Shown: one piece after another, positions 1 through 7,981 of the stretch
Position numbering within the stretch: the first letter of the stretch is position 1
How the letters are laid out: every line of letters begins with the position of its first letter
NCBI RefSeq assembly: GCF_016907925.1
Contig: NZ_JAFBCZ010000002.1
Span: 1-64,000, forward strand
DNA: 64,000 nucleotides
Source of the DNA: Herpetosiphon giganteus
GTDB taxonomy: Bacteria; Chloroflexota; Chloroflexia; Chloroflexales; Herpetosiphonaceae
Reading direction: 5' to 3'
Made by a program: the position numbers and the translations under genes
Notes under the pieces: generated by a model
Told to the model about the DNA's origin: nothing
What the model saw: the letters and a program-made list of their open reading frames with translations, nothing else
Database searches by the model: none

Positions 1-337
1 TCGTTTCGCCACCCTTCCGTCCCTCCGCCGGAGGGAAACGCTGGGGGTTTTCATCCCCCAGCACCCCCTAATAGTTGTTTTGTGGATTGTTTCTGGGTTG
101 TCTCTTCCCCCGATGTCCGCTAGCCAACAGCCAAAAGCCCATAGCCTCACTTTCTCTGCGCCGCTGTGTTAACACTCCCTTTGCGTTCTTCGCGCTCTTC
201 GTGGTTTCATTTTTATTAATCGCTGATTGCTTTAAATTCGTTTCGCCACCCTTCCGTCCCTCCGCCGGAGGGAAACGCTGGGGGTTTTCATCCCCCAGCA
301 CCCCCTAATAGTTGTTTTGTGGATTGTTTCTGCGTTG
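1..337. repeat. Direct repeat of about 95-100 bp, two copies
   Basis: Positions 1-95 and 238-332 are identical, and the match continues with one mismatch to 100 and 337. Each copy contains a short palindrome (ccctccgccggaggg) and a G-run/C-run hairpin (tgggggttttcatccccca). The 140 bp between the copies hold fragments of the dispersed 'ttcgcgctcttcgtggtt' family. No gene is supported here. The copies look like a recently duplicated intergenic element. Confidence 0.85.
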
Positions 338-435
338 TTTTTTTCTGATGTTCTATAGCCAAAAGTCCATAGCCTCATCTTCGCGCTCTTCGTGGATCAA
401 ACCCGATCCCCAACTCCCAACAACCGATCCCCAAT
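151..435. repeat. Degenerate dispersed intergenic repeats (cgaag/cttcg family)
   Basis: 151-209 (ctgcgccgctgtgttaac, then ttcgcgctcttcgtggtttc) and 379-435 (ttcgcgctcttcgtgg, then gatccccaac...ccgatccccaatc) match motifs seen again near 37153, 42968-43304, 57869-58017 and 61231-61294. All copies are intergenic. The 1-470 stretch has no supported gene. A possible -10 (gataat, 450-455) lies before the TPR gene. Confidence 0.7.
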
Positions 436-483
436 CATATAAAATCGTGGATAATAACGCTAAGTCTTGTTGTGGAGGCGTAT

Positions 484-1878
484 GTGGCACGGATTTGGCG
501 TTGGCTTGGGCCAAGTTTAATTATCACTCTCGGGTTGGCATGGCTGGTGCAGCAACCACCAAGTTTGGTGCGCCAAGCGGCTCAAGCACGTTTAGCTGGC
601 AAATGGCATCAAGCAACCCACTTCTATCAGCAATTGATCGCAACCCAGCCCAGTGTTCCCAACCAACTGCTACTTGCTGAATTGTATTTGACTCGTGGCG
701 AGTGGCAAGCAGCGCACGATCAACTGATCGCCGTGTTTCGCCAGCCATTGAGCCTCGAACAACATCAACAAGCTTGGCAATTCTACGGGTGGGCTGGCTT
801 GCAACGCGGCGATCAAGCGTCAGTTCAATCAACCCTTAAAACCTTGGCAGTCACGCCATGGAGCCATGTGCTACGGGCAGAAATAGCGTTACGTAGCGGC
901 GATCTCATTAGCGCAACCAACCAATTGAATCAAGCCCAAGGTTTGCAGCAGCCATGGCACAATTGGGCTTGGTTGCGGAGCGCTGAACTGGCATTGCCCA
1001 ATGATCCGCAGCTTGCCCAAAGCCTCGTTGCCCAAATTCAGCCCCAAGCCAACGGCCTGCAATTGGCAAATCCATGGCAATTGCAGCAACGATTTGATCG
1101 ATTGAAGCAACTTGCGACCCAAAATTCAGCCCAACGCATGCTTGGGGTGGCCAGTTTATGGAGCGAACAAGGTCTCTGGCAGGCTGCCGACATCTTGCTG
1201 AGCCAAATTCCTGCCAACGATTCCATGGCGAGTTTTGCAGCCAATCAACGGGCCTTACTCCATTGGAGCGCTGGCGATAGTGCAACTGCGTTGGCTTTGA
1301 TTGAGGCTGCTCAAGCTCAATGGCCCAACGTTGCAACCTTACCGCGAACTCAAGCCAAAATTGCCGCCAGTAGTGGCCAGCCCGATTTGGCCGTTGCCGC
1401 CTTGCAGCAGGCAGTTAATTTGGAGCCAGGCAGCAGCGAAAATTACCTTGTTGCGGCAACGCTTAGCCTAAGCCAAGCTGATTTTAATGGCACTGCCGCC
1501 GCCTACGATCAAGCAATTGCCACGGGGCCAATGAGTGGTACGTTGGCCTTAGAAGCTGCCAATTTTTATATCAACACGCCGTTGCGCCGCTGTAGCAGTG
1601 GCCTGAAGTATGCGCGCCAAGCCTTGAAGAGTGCGGTTGATGATTTAGCGCGGCGGGTGGTGGCCAGCGTTGCTTTGCAATGTGCGCTGCCTGCAGAAGC
1701 CGAGCAACTAATTGCTCCACTCTATCAGGCAACCTCAGCTGAGCCACAATTGGCCTATCTCTATGCGCTTGCGCGCTGGCAACAAGCTAAGCCCGATGGC
1801 CAACTATTGTTGGAACAAGCAGCAGATCAGGCGATTCAAACGCCATGGCTGGCCCAGCTCGAATTTTACATAAAATGA
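484..1878 (+). CDS. TPR-repeat protein with N-terminal membrane segment
   Basis: A 464-residue protein built mainly of degenerate tetratricopeptide-like helical pairs, rich in Ala, Gln and Leu. One hydrophobic segment near the N terminus (LGPSLIITLGLAWLV) suggests a membrane anchor or signal with the repeats outside. The GTG at 484 is preferred because GGAGG (474-478) sits 5 bases upstream; the GTG at 472 would put that RBS inside the gene. TPR domains scaffold protein-protein contacts. No partner or enzymatic motif is visible, so the function is unknown. The gene is monocistronic: its 3' end is followed by a new promoter. Confidence 0.75.
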   Translation: MARIWRWLGPSLIITLGLAWLVQQPPSLVRQAAQARLAGKWHQATHFYQQLIATQPSVPNQLLLAELYLTRGEWQAAHDQLIAVFRQPLSLEQHQQAWQFYGWAGLQRGDQASVQSTLKTLAVTPWSHVLRAEIALRSGDLISATNQLNQAQGLQQPWHNWAWLRSAELALPNDPQLAQSLVAQIQPQANGLQLANPWQLQQRFDRLKQLATQNSAQRMLGVASLWSEQGLWQAADILLSQIPANDSMASFAANQRALLHWSAGDSATALALIEAAQAQWPNVATLPRTQAKIAASSGQPDLAVAALQQAVNLEPGSSENYLVAATLSLSQADFNGTAAAYDQAIATGPMSGTLALEAANFYINTPLRRCSSGLKYARQALKSAVDDLARRVVASVALQCALPAEAEQLIAPLYQATSAEPQLAYLYALARWQQAKPDGQLLLEQAADQAIQTPWLAQLEFYIK

Positions 1879-1922
1879 AGCTCAATCAGATGAAAAATTA
1901 ATAAGATGCAGCTATCTACGTT

Positions 1923-1951
1923 TTGGCATAATCCAAAAAGCGTGCTATAAT
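1923..1951 (+). promoter_or_regulatory. Sigma-70-type promoter of the DEAD-box helicase gene
   Basis: TTGGCA (1923-1928), 17-bp spacer, TATAAT (1946-1951). The predicted start near 1957 gives a leader of about 165 nt before the ATG at 2125. Confidence 0.75.
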
Positions 1952-1976
1952 CAGATCTAACGCTAAGCAGAGAACG

Positions 1977-2008
1977 AAAACGCGGGCGGTATAGCCCCCG
2001 CGTTTTTT
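1977..2008 (+). terminator. Promoter-proximal intrinsic terminator (possible attenuator)
   Basis: aaaacgcggg (1977-1986) pairs with cccgcgtttt (1997-2006), and a six-T run lies at 2003-2008. It begins only about 20 nt after the predicted transcription start of the helicase mRNA. It could therefore act as an attenuator as well as ending readthrough from the TPR gene. Confidence 0.75.
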
Positions 2009-2041
2009 GTGTCGTGCGCGTCGCTTGCTTGCCAATTCGGG

Positions 2042-2096
2042 GGGTTAGGGCGACTCCGCACGCTGCGGGACGGTAACAGCAAAGGGCTGTTAACCC
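2042..2096 (+). promoter_or_regulatory. Predicted three-way-junction RNA in helicase leader
   Basis: gggtta (2042-2047) can pair with taaccc (2091-2096). Inside it are two hairpins, ccgca/tgcgg (2056-2060/2064-2068) and aacagc/gctgtt (2075-2080/2086-2091); the outer and third helices compete for base 2091. The RBS gaaagga follows at 2106-2112. I do not recognise a known riboswitch class. Confidence 0.5.
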
Positions 2097-2124
2097 TACA
2101 TTCACCGAAAGGATATTCTTTTTA

Positions 2125-3870
2125 ATGACTACGTTTACGGAACTTGGGCTAGGCGAAGCGACGTTGCGGGCAATTACTGAACTTGGCTATGAAGAACCAA
2201 CCCCAATCCAAGCCCAAAGTATTGGTTTGATGCTCAGTGGCAACGATATTATCGCCCAAGCTCAAACAGGCACTGGCAAAACAGCAGCTTTTTCGTTGCC
2301 AACAATTGAACGGATTGACACCAAGGCCATGGGTGTTCAAGCCTTGATTTTGACCCCAACTCGCGAATTAGCCGTCCAAGTCTCGGATGCTATTTCAGCG
2401 TATGGCAAATATTTGAACATTCGCGCCTTGCCAGTCTATGGTGGTCAACCAATTGATCGCCAATTGCGAGCTTTGAAGCGCGGCGTTAATATTGTGATTG
2501 GCACGCCTGGCCGTTTGATGGATCACATGGAGCGTGGCACGCTTGATCTTTCAACCGTGCGCACCGTGGTGCTCGACGAAGCCGACGAAATGCTCAACAT
2601 GGGCTTTGTTGACGATATTGAATATATTTTGGAACGCGCGCCCAAAGATCGCCAAACTGCACTTTATTCGGCAACCATGCCTGATGAAATCGCCCGTTTG
2701 GCGCGCAAATACTTGAAATCACCTCAAATGGTGACGATTGAGCGCGAACAATTGACCGTGCCCCAAATTCGCCAAGTCTATTACGAAATTGGCGCACGCG
2801 ATAAATTTGAAGTTTTGACCCGCATCCTCGACCTTGAAATGCCAACCTCGGCGATTATTTTCTGCCGCACCAAGGCGATGGTCGATGAGCTTGGTGAAAA
2901 ATTGTTGGCTCGTGGTTATGGCGCTGAATTGTTGCACGGCGATTTGAGCCAAGCAATGCGCGATCGCGTGATGAAACGCTTCCGCGAAGAACAAGTTGAA
3001 ATCTTGGTTGCAACCGACGTAGCTGCTCGTGGTTTGGACATCGAACACGTCAGCCACGTAATTAACTACGATATTCCGCTTGATCCAGAAGCCTATGTAC
3101 ACCGCATTGGCCGGACTGGTCGGGCTGGCCGTTCAGGGGTTGCCGTTACCTTGGTAACGCCTCGCGAACGCCGCCAATTGCGCACGATTGAGCGCATGAC
3201 TGGCTCGCCAATTCAACGCTTGCGCTTGCCAACGATTGCCGACGTGGTGGCTCGCCGCCGCGAAGCCTTCAAGGACAACTTGCGCGAGTTGATTGAGCAA
3301 CACAACGAGCATGGTGGTTTGGAGCAATACTTGGTTTTGGCCGAAGAATTGGCCGAACAATATTCGCCAACCGATTTGGCCGCTGCCGCCTTCAAAATGA
3401 TGCTCGGCGAACCAGATTTGACCGCCGAAGATCCATTGGAAATGGTCGAAGACGAATCAACCTTCGATGCCCGCCGTGGCGATCGCCGCGATAGCCGCGA
3501 TAATGGTCGTCGTGGCGACCGCCGCGAACGTGGCGGTGAACGGCCTGGCGATCGCGGTGGCGATCGTGCAGCCCGTGGCCCACGCAATGGCGATCGCAAC
3601 AGCGGTGGCCGCTCGTTCCGCGAAGAAGGCATGACCCGCTTGTTTGTGGATATTGGCCGCGAACAAGGCGTGCGTCCTGCTGATATTGTGGGCGCAATTG
3701 CCAACGAATCTGGCTTGCCAGGCCGCGCAATCGGCGCAATCGACATTTTCGATAACTTCACTTTTGTCGATGTACCAGACGATGCCGCCAACCGCGTGTT
3801 GGCTGCGCTTGGTCGCACCCAAATTCGGGGCGTGAAAATCACCCCAACTTTGGCTCGCCCACGTCGCTAA
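2125..3870 (+). CDS. deaD: DEAD-box ATP-dependent RNA helicase (CsdA/DeaD-like) with DbpA-type RNA-binding domain
   Basis: A 581-residue cytoplasmic RNA helicase that unwinds structured RNA, probably in ribosome assembly, mRNA decay or cold adaptation. The motifs appear in order: Q motif (EPTPIQAQSI, about 25), motif I AQTGTGKTAAF (about 46), PTRELAVQ, GTPGRLMDH, VLDEADEML (about 150), YSATMP, ATDVAARGLDI and YVHRIGRTGRAGRSG. A basic RGD/RRG-rich linker occupies about 450-500. A DbpA-like RNA-recognition fold ends the protein (LFVDIGREQGVRPADIVGAI onward). This layout matches DeaD/CsdA. The ATG has GAAAGGA about 12 bases upstream. The structured leader suggests post-transcriptional control. 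Confidence 0.93.
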   Translation: MTTFTELGLGEATLRAITELGYEEPTPIQAQSIGLMLSGNDIIAQAQTGTGKTAAFSLPTIERIDTKAMGVQALILTPTRELAVQVSDAISAYGKYLNIRALPVYGGQPIDRQLRALKRGVNIVIGTPGRLMDHMERGTLDLSTVRTVVLDEADEMLNMGFVDDIEYILERAPKDRQTALYSATMPDEIARLARKYLKSPQMVTIEREQLTVPQIRQVYYEIGARDKFEVLTRILDLEMPTSAIIFCRTKAMVDELGEKLLARGYGAELLHGDLSQAMRDRVMKRFREEQVEILVATDVAARGLDIEHVSHVINYDIPLDPEAYVHRIGRTGRAGRSGVAVTLVTPRERRQLRTIERMTGSPIQRLRLPTIADVVARRREAFKDNLRELIEQHNEHGGLEQYLVLAEELAEQYSPTDLAAAAFKMMLGEPDLTAEDPLEMVEDESTFDARRGDRRDSRDNGRRGDRRERGGERPGDRGGDRAARGPRNGDRNSGGRSFREEGMTRLFVDIGREQGVRPADIVGAIANESGLPGRAIGAIDIFDNFTFVDVPDDAANRVLAALGRTQIRGVKITPTLARPRR

Positions 3871-3892
3871 AATCCTTTACCCGTCCAGTGCT

Positions 3893-3926
3893 CCGGCTCC
3901 TTGGTTGCTGCCAAGGAGCCGGTTTT
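3893..3926 (+). terminator. Intrinsic terminator after helicase gene
   Basis: ccggctcctt (3893-3902) pairs with aaggagccgg (3913-3922), followed by TTTT. Confidence 0.85.
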
Positions 3927-3934
3927 AGTTAACG

Positions 3935-3940
3935 TATAAT
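3935..3940 (+). promoter_or_regulatory. -10 element of PAP2 gene
   Basis: Perfect TATAAT with no clear -35. Transcription from it would start near 3947, giving a very short leader before the ATG at 3969. Confidence 0.5.
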
Positions 3941-3968
3941 TGCACCAATTATGCTAGTGAGGTTGGCA

Positions 3969-4865
3969 ATGCAACTTGATCTGCTCGAACGCTTGCAGCA
4001 ATGGCGTACTCCAGTGCTGGATCAGCTGTTTTTATGGGTAACTAACATTGGCGGCGAGGATTTTTACCTGTTGTTGGGTCCAATTATCTTTTGGTGTGTT
4101 GGCATCAACTTGGGTGTGCGCTTGCTGCTGATGTTGCTTGGTTCGTTTTATACCAATGCCTGGCTCAAAGATATATTTGATACGGTTCGCCCAGCCGCTG
4201 CCTATCCAGAGCGCTTCCCGCTAAGCGAAGCTGCCAAGGAGACCGCGCTTAATCCCGATGGCTCGTGGAGTCCGTCGTTTCCCAGTGGCCATGCGCAACA
4301 TACCTTGGTTTTTTGGTCGTTTGTTGGGTTGTGGCTGCGCCAGCGTTGGGTTTGGGCATTGGCAGGCTTGATGATTGGGTTGGTGAGCTTTTCACGGCTC
4401 TATCTGGGCGTGCATTGGCCAATTGATGTGCTTGGTGGTTGGTTTTTTGGCAGCTTGATTGTGGTTGCCAGTATTTACATTACGCCGCTGATTAGCGCTT
4501 TGCCAACCAAAACCCAAGCACGCTTGGCCTTGGGCTTGGCTGCGATTTGTTTATTGGGCTTATTCTTCGATTCTGGCGCTGATCGGGTCAAAATGCTGGG
4601 CTTTTTGGCTGGCTCGTTGGGTACATTGGGTTTGCAACAGCGCTATGCGCAATTTCAAGTGCGCAGCGTTTGGTGGCGGCAATTAATTAAAATTATTATT
4701 GGTATTAGTGTCGTGTTTGTGCTGCGGGCTGTGCTCAAAAGCATGTTGCCCGAAACGCTCTTGGCTGATGGATTGCGCTATTTGATTATTGGGATGTGGA
4801 CAACGTTTGGCGCGCCATTGGTCTTTCGGCTGACGTTGGCTAAACCTGTGGTAACGCCAGCCTAA
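3969..4865 (+). CDS. PAP2-family membrane phosphatase (phosphatidic acid or undecaprenyl-pyrophosphate phosphatase-like)
   Basis: A multi-spanning membrane protein of 298 residues from the ATG at 3969, chosen because GAGG lies 6 bases upstream; an in-frame ATG at 3951 lacks an RBS. The three-part PAP2 signature is complete: KDIFDTVRP, then SFPSGHAQ, then SRLYLGVHWPIDVLGG. The two His and the Arg residues form the phosphate-transfer site in this family. The substrate is a lipid phosphate, either phosphatidate or undecaprenyl diphosphate; the sequence does not decide. The C-terminal half adds about four more hydrophobic helices. The last 26 bp overlap the 3' end of the histidine kinase gene on the other strand. 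Confidence 0.88.
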   Translation: MQLDLLERLQQWRTPVLDQLFLWVTNIGGEDFYLLLGPIIFWCVGINLGVRLLLMLLGSFYTNAWLKDIFDTVRPAAAYPERFPLSEAAKETALNPDGSWSPSFPSGHAQHTLVFWSFVGLWLRQRWVWALAGLMIGLVSFSRLYLGVHWPIDVLGGWFFGSLIVVASIYITPLISALPTKTQARLALGLAAICLLGLFFDSGADRVKMLGFLAGSLGTLGLQQRYAQFQVRSVWWRQLIKIIIGISVVFVLRAVLKSMLPETLLADGLRYLIIGMWTTFGAPLVFRLTLAKPVVTPA

Positions 4866-6135
4866 TCTGTGCGCCGCCTTCTGGCCGATTCATAAAGTGC
4901 GCAGTGCCACCGTGGAGCATCGCGACATGGCGAATCAAGGGCATGCCCAAGCCACTGCCGCCGATTTTGGTTGTCCAACCCAAGGCCTGATTTAACGATT
5001 GGGCCTGATTCAGATGTTCGAGTAAATCGGCGGAAAAGCCCTTGCCTGTGTCATAAATATCGATTGTGGTTTGTTGCGCAGATTGCTCGACCTGAATAAA
5101 AATTTGGCCTTCGTCGGGGTAGCGCAACAAGGCCTCAATAGCATTTTGTAAAATTGTATGCACTGCTAAGCGTAAAAAAAGTGCATCGCCAATCACAATG
5201 CACTCAGCAGGGCAATCGATCTGAATTGTTGAATTGAGGCCATGGCGTTGCATTTCTGCTTGGCTTTCGGCCTGTTCGCTTTGCAGCAAGGGCAAAAGTT
5301 GAATCGGCATGCGTTGTTGGGGCAGCAATTGGCCTTCGCGGGTCAGCACCAGCAATTCAGTTGTTAGTTGACGAATCGAATCGGCAGTGCTTTGCAGCAC
5401 GCTCACCAATTCTTGCGGCTGAATCGCCGATTGCTCAGGCGTTGGGCGTTCGCTAAGCTGTTGATTGAGCATTGGCAGCAACACATCAAGACTATTGCTA
5501 TATGAACGTAATTCGTGCTGAAAAAAGCGCATAAATTGGCGAACTTGTTGCTCTTTGCTGAGTTGAGCTTCGGTTTTTACCCGCGCTTTGGCAAATTGCA
5601 CAGCTTGCGAGGTTACGCCCCAAAGCATCAAAAACTCCAAAATATTAAATGCAATAATTGCTGGCGTAAACACCTGCCATCCACCAGTATGCAGCGAGGC
5701 CACAATCGTCACGGAGAGCGGATAAAAGGCGATTGGCCACCAGCGTCGGCTAGCTAACATTGCCATCAAAATCGGCAACATGGTCAAAACGACCACTGCC
5801 GCATCTGAAGGAATTGTAGCCAGCACATAAAAACAGGCCAAGGTTAGCACACTCACCACAATCCAGCGCGGCCACATTGCGCTCGGCTGGCGAAACATCC
5901 ACCACGCCAAGCCACCCAAACAGAGCGCCACCCCAAAATCGAGCAAGATAACGCCTGTTGGTGCGCCGCCATAATCCAGATTGAACGCGCCCATAATGCC
6001 AATTAGCCCAGTAAACAAGGCCAAAATTGCAGTTAAGGTCGCAAATGGATCAGCGCCATGGACAATATCCTGCCACCACTGCTTAATCCAGCGCCATCCA
6101 CGGGCTTTCCAGCTGAGGGGTGCTTGCTCAGGCAT
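4840..6135 (-). CDS. Orphan membrane sensor histidine kinase
   Basis: A 431-residue kinase. The N-terminal half has about six hydrophobic segments and no recognisable periplasmic sensor domain. It is followed by a His box (FQHELRS, about residue 207), a four-helix dimerisation segment, an N box (HTILQNAIEAL), G1 (DTGKGF) and G2 (GGSGLGMPLIRH) of a HATPase domain. It should autophosphorylate on His and pass phosphate to a response regulator, but none is encoded nearby. The ATG at 6135 is preferred over the TTG at 6153. It converges on, and overlaps, the PAP2 gene. Confidence 0.85.
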   Translation of the reverse strand: MPEQAPLSWKARGWRWIKQWWQDIVHGADPFATLTAILALFTGLIGIMGAFNLDYGGAPTGVILLDFGVALCLGGLAWWMFRQPSAMWPRWIVVSVLTLACFYVLATIPSDAAVVVLTMLPILMAMLASRRWWPIAFYPLSVTIVASLHTGGWQVFTPAIIAFNILEFLMLWGVTSQAVQFAKARVKTEAQLSKEQQVRQFMRFFQHELRSYSNSLDVLLPMLNQQLSERPTPEQSAIQPQELVSVLQSTADSIRQLTTELLVLTREGQLLPQQRMPIQLLPLLQSEQAESQAEMQRHGLNSTIQIDCPAECIVIGDALFLRLAVHTILQNAIEALLRYPDEGQIFIQVEQSAQQTTIDIYDTGKGFSADLLEHLNQAQSLNQALGWTTKIGGSGLGMPLIRHVAMLHGGTAHFMNRPEGGAQIRLALPQV

Positions 6136-6590
6136 AGCTTTGCTTTCTTGCAATCAGGGTGAGTGCGGCTAAAGGTTTTATTAATGATTAACTCTAACAC
6201 TTTTTAATAGTTTATTAAGCCTATCTTGGGCTAGTTCCTTTTGAAGCGCGTAGAAAGCTTGTTGCGACTACTCAATACCTAGCACTTAGTCCTATCCAAA
6301 ATAAGTCCTTATGGCTACTTGTGACAGCTAAAGAGATCATGATTTAATAGCTCTATCCATAGTAACTGTTATCAATTGTTGCCGTCATTTTGTTCACCAA
6401 TTGTCTTTTGGCTTATTAAAATCATTGAAATAAGGAGCTAGATTATCCCAAATACGCAGTATCGCCGCAGGATTCTTCACGCTCTACCGCCGTGTTCTGC
6501 AATGCATCCTTGCACTACCTTTTGTTATGCAGTACAGCTGTTTCTAGTTATTGAATCCGTTAGTCTTAATGACTAAGACGGGAGCAGTAT
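6136..6590. other. AT-rich intergenic region upstream of sigma-like gene
   Basis: About 450 bp, clearly more AT-rich than the flanks, with no supported gene. Nested inverted repeats TTAGTC/GACTAA (6560-6565/6571-6576) and GTCTTA/TAAGAC (6563-6568/6574-6579) lie just before the RBS of the downstream gene and could be an operator. Confidence 0.5.
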
Positions 6591-7433
6591 ATGAGTATGT
6601 ACGCTGATGCTATTGGAGATATAGTAAGCCAATTGAATCGACACCATGGTTGGCAATTAGATGGGGCAGGATGTCAGCTTCTTTGCCAGCGCAGTTGTGA
6701 AATTTTGCAACGCAACCCCGCCTCAAATCCAGCCAAATATCCTGATATTGTTATCAATGTCTATCACGATTATGCCACCGTTGCCGCTGCTTGCGATCCA
6801 CAACATCCCCATCACGAGTTAATTTGGGTTTCAATTATGGATGAAATCCTCAGCTGGTATCGCTGCAAACGCTTCTCGTTGGGCAATGGCTCACAATTAT
6901 GCGAGCATTCGCCCGATTTGGTAGCCTACGAGAATGTGAAGCGTTCGTTGCCACAGTTTCGTTTTGAAGCCCGCTTACGCAGCTATATCCACACCATTGC
7001 CGAGCGGGCAATTATTCACTGGTGGCGGGCCAAAAACGCCAAAAAACTGGGTGGATCTGGTGGCCGCAGAATTCACGAAAGTCCCAATGTGTATACGCCA
7101 AAACCGCAAGATCAAACCTACTACCTGAGCCAAACCAATGGCCGAGACTGTCAACGTGAGTTAGGCGATACAATTGCCTCACCAGACCTTTTGCCGCATG
7201 AACACGTGGAGCGCTGTGAACTTCAACGGCATATGGCGGCTGAAGTTCACGCGATGGTCGATGATCCGCTGTATCTGATTGCCCAGCAGTATTGGTATGC
7301 CTTGTTGTGCGAGGATAACAACATTACTGCCTTGGCCAAACAGCTTGGGTTGCAAGCCAACGAGCTGTACAATTTGCGTGATCGGCTGCGGCGACGTTGT
7401 AAACCATTTTTGGTGCAGTGGTTTTTAGCCTAA
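6591..7433 (+). CDS. Divergent sigma-70/ECF-like regulator
   Basis: A 280-residue soluble protein. A central stretch (RFEARLRSYIHTIAERAI, then HWWRAKNAK, about residues 124-150) resembles sigma region 2.3-2.4. The C terminus (NNITALAKQLGLQANELYN, then RDRLRRRCK) resembles a region-4 helix-turn-helix that contacts the -35. No anti-sigma gene is next to it. GGGAG lies 6 bases before the ATG. Its stop overlaps the convergent NuiA-family gene by 4 bp. The assignment rests on helix pattern, not exact motifs; a different DNA-binding role is possible. The long AT-rich upstream region suggests regulated expression. Confidence 0.6.
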   Translation: MSMYADAIGDIVSQLNRHHGWQLDGAGCQLLCQRSCEILQRNPASNPAKYPDIVINVYHDYATVAAACDPQHPHHELIWVSIMDEILSWYRCKRFSLGNGSQLCEHSPDLVAYENVKRSLPQFRFEARLRSYIHTIAERAIIHWWRAKNAKKLGGSGGRRIHESPNVYTPKPQDQTYYLSQTNGRDCQRELGDTIASPDLLPHEHVERCELQRHMAAEVHAMVDDPLYLIAQQYWYALLCEDNNITALAKQLGLQANELYNLRDRLRRRCKPFLVQWFLA

Positions 7434-7807
7434 GTTTCAACCAACTGAGTTTTTAGGCCAACCACGTTGCCAGCACTATCCTTGCCCAAAATATAGGCAT
7501 CGATATTAATTTCGCCCACCCGATAGACCTGAATGTCGCTTAATTCGGCCTTGAGCACTTCGACCAACTTCTGAAATTGGCTCACTGTAGCTTTTTCAGC
7601 CTCACCATCCCCGTCTTGGGGAGTAGTAGCATTTTTAAAGAATTGCTCAAGGCTAATGGTTTGGATCGGCTGACCATTAGCGAGTGCTTCGGGGCTGAAT
7701 GGGGTCGCCGCATCCCATGTATAGGGTGTGAAGGGCGCATCGGTTTCGCTCATCATCTGCAAGCCATCGGCTGCGGCAGTAATGTTCTCTAGACTTGTTT
7801 CGGCCAC
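7430..7807 (-). CDS. nuiA: NuiA-family nuclease inhibitor
   Basis: A 125-residue soluble protein resembling cyanobacterial NuiA, which binds and blocks the secreted sugar-non-specific nuclease NucA. The family signature is clear: FFKNATTPQD, then FQKLVEVLKAEL, then QVYRVGEINIDAYILG and the C-terminal GLKTQLVET. The GTG at 7807 is chosen because AAGGAG lies 5 bases upstream; the longer frame to 7870 adds a basic, unconserved tail and would run through a hairpin. No NucA-type nuclease is encoded in the window, so the target is elsewhere in the genome. Its likely role is protecting the cell from its own nuclease before export (inference). Confidence 0.85.
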   Translation of the reverse strand: MAETSLENITAAADGLQMMSETDAPFTPYTWDAATPFSPEALANGQPIQTISLEQFFKNATTPQDGDGEAEKATVSQFQKLVEVLKAELSDIQVYRVGEINIDAYILGKDSAGNVVGLKTQLVET

Positions 7808-7823
7808 AGGAACTCCTTGTTTA

Positions 7824-7852
7824 CGTCGAAGAGGGCTGATCCGCCCTCGACG
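7824..7852. other. Inverted repeat just upstream of nuiA
   Basis: gagggc (7831-7836) pairs with gccctc (7843-7848), extended by cgtc (7824-7827) with gacg (7849-7852). It lies 17 bases before the GTG start of nuiA and could be an operator or an mRNA hairpin. Confidence 0.4.
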
Positions 7853-7933
7853 CGGACGACGAAAGGGCATAGGCTGCTCCAGCGATAATTGGCTGAATGC
7901 GGCTAGTATAGGGCATTTTTCGCGCCAACAAAA

Positions 7934-7959
7934 GCCCCCATCAAGCTCATGATGGGGGC
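7934..7959 (-). terminator. Terminator of clpB
   Basis: A perfect 10-bp stem, gcccccatca (7934-7943) with tgatgggggc (7950-7959), followed by a T-run when read on the minus strand. Confidence 0.85.
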
Positions 7960-7981
7960 GAAGTCGAATTGATTAATTGAT

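Noticed and set aside
312-680. Open frame across the repeat region into the TPR gene
   Set aside because: It starts in repeat DNA, has no RBS and overlaps the well-supported TPR gene in another frame.
3213-3842. Long open frame on the minus strand of the helicase gene
   Set aside because: It is an antisense shadow of the Arg/Gly-rich coding region, with a Ser/Arg-rich low-complexity product and no RBS.
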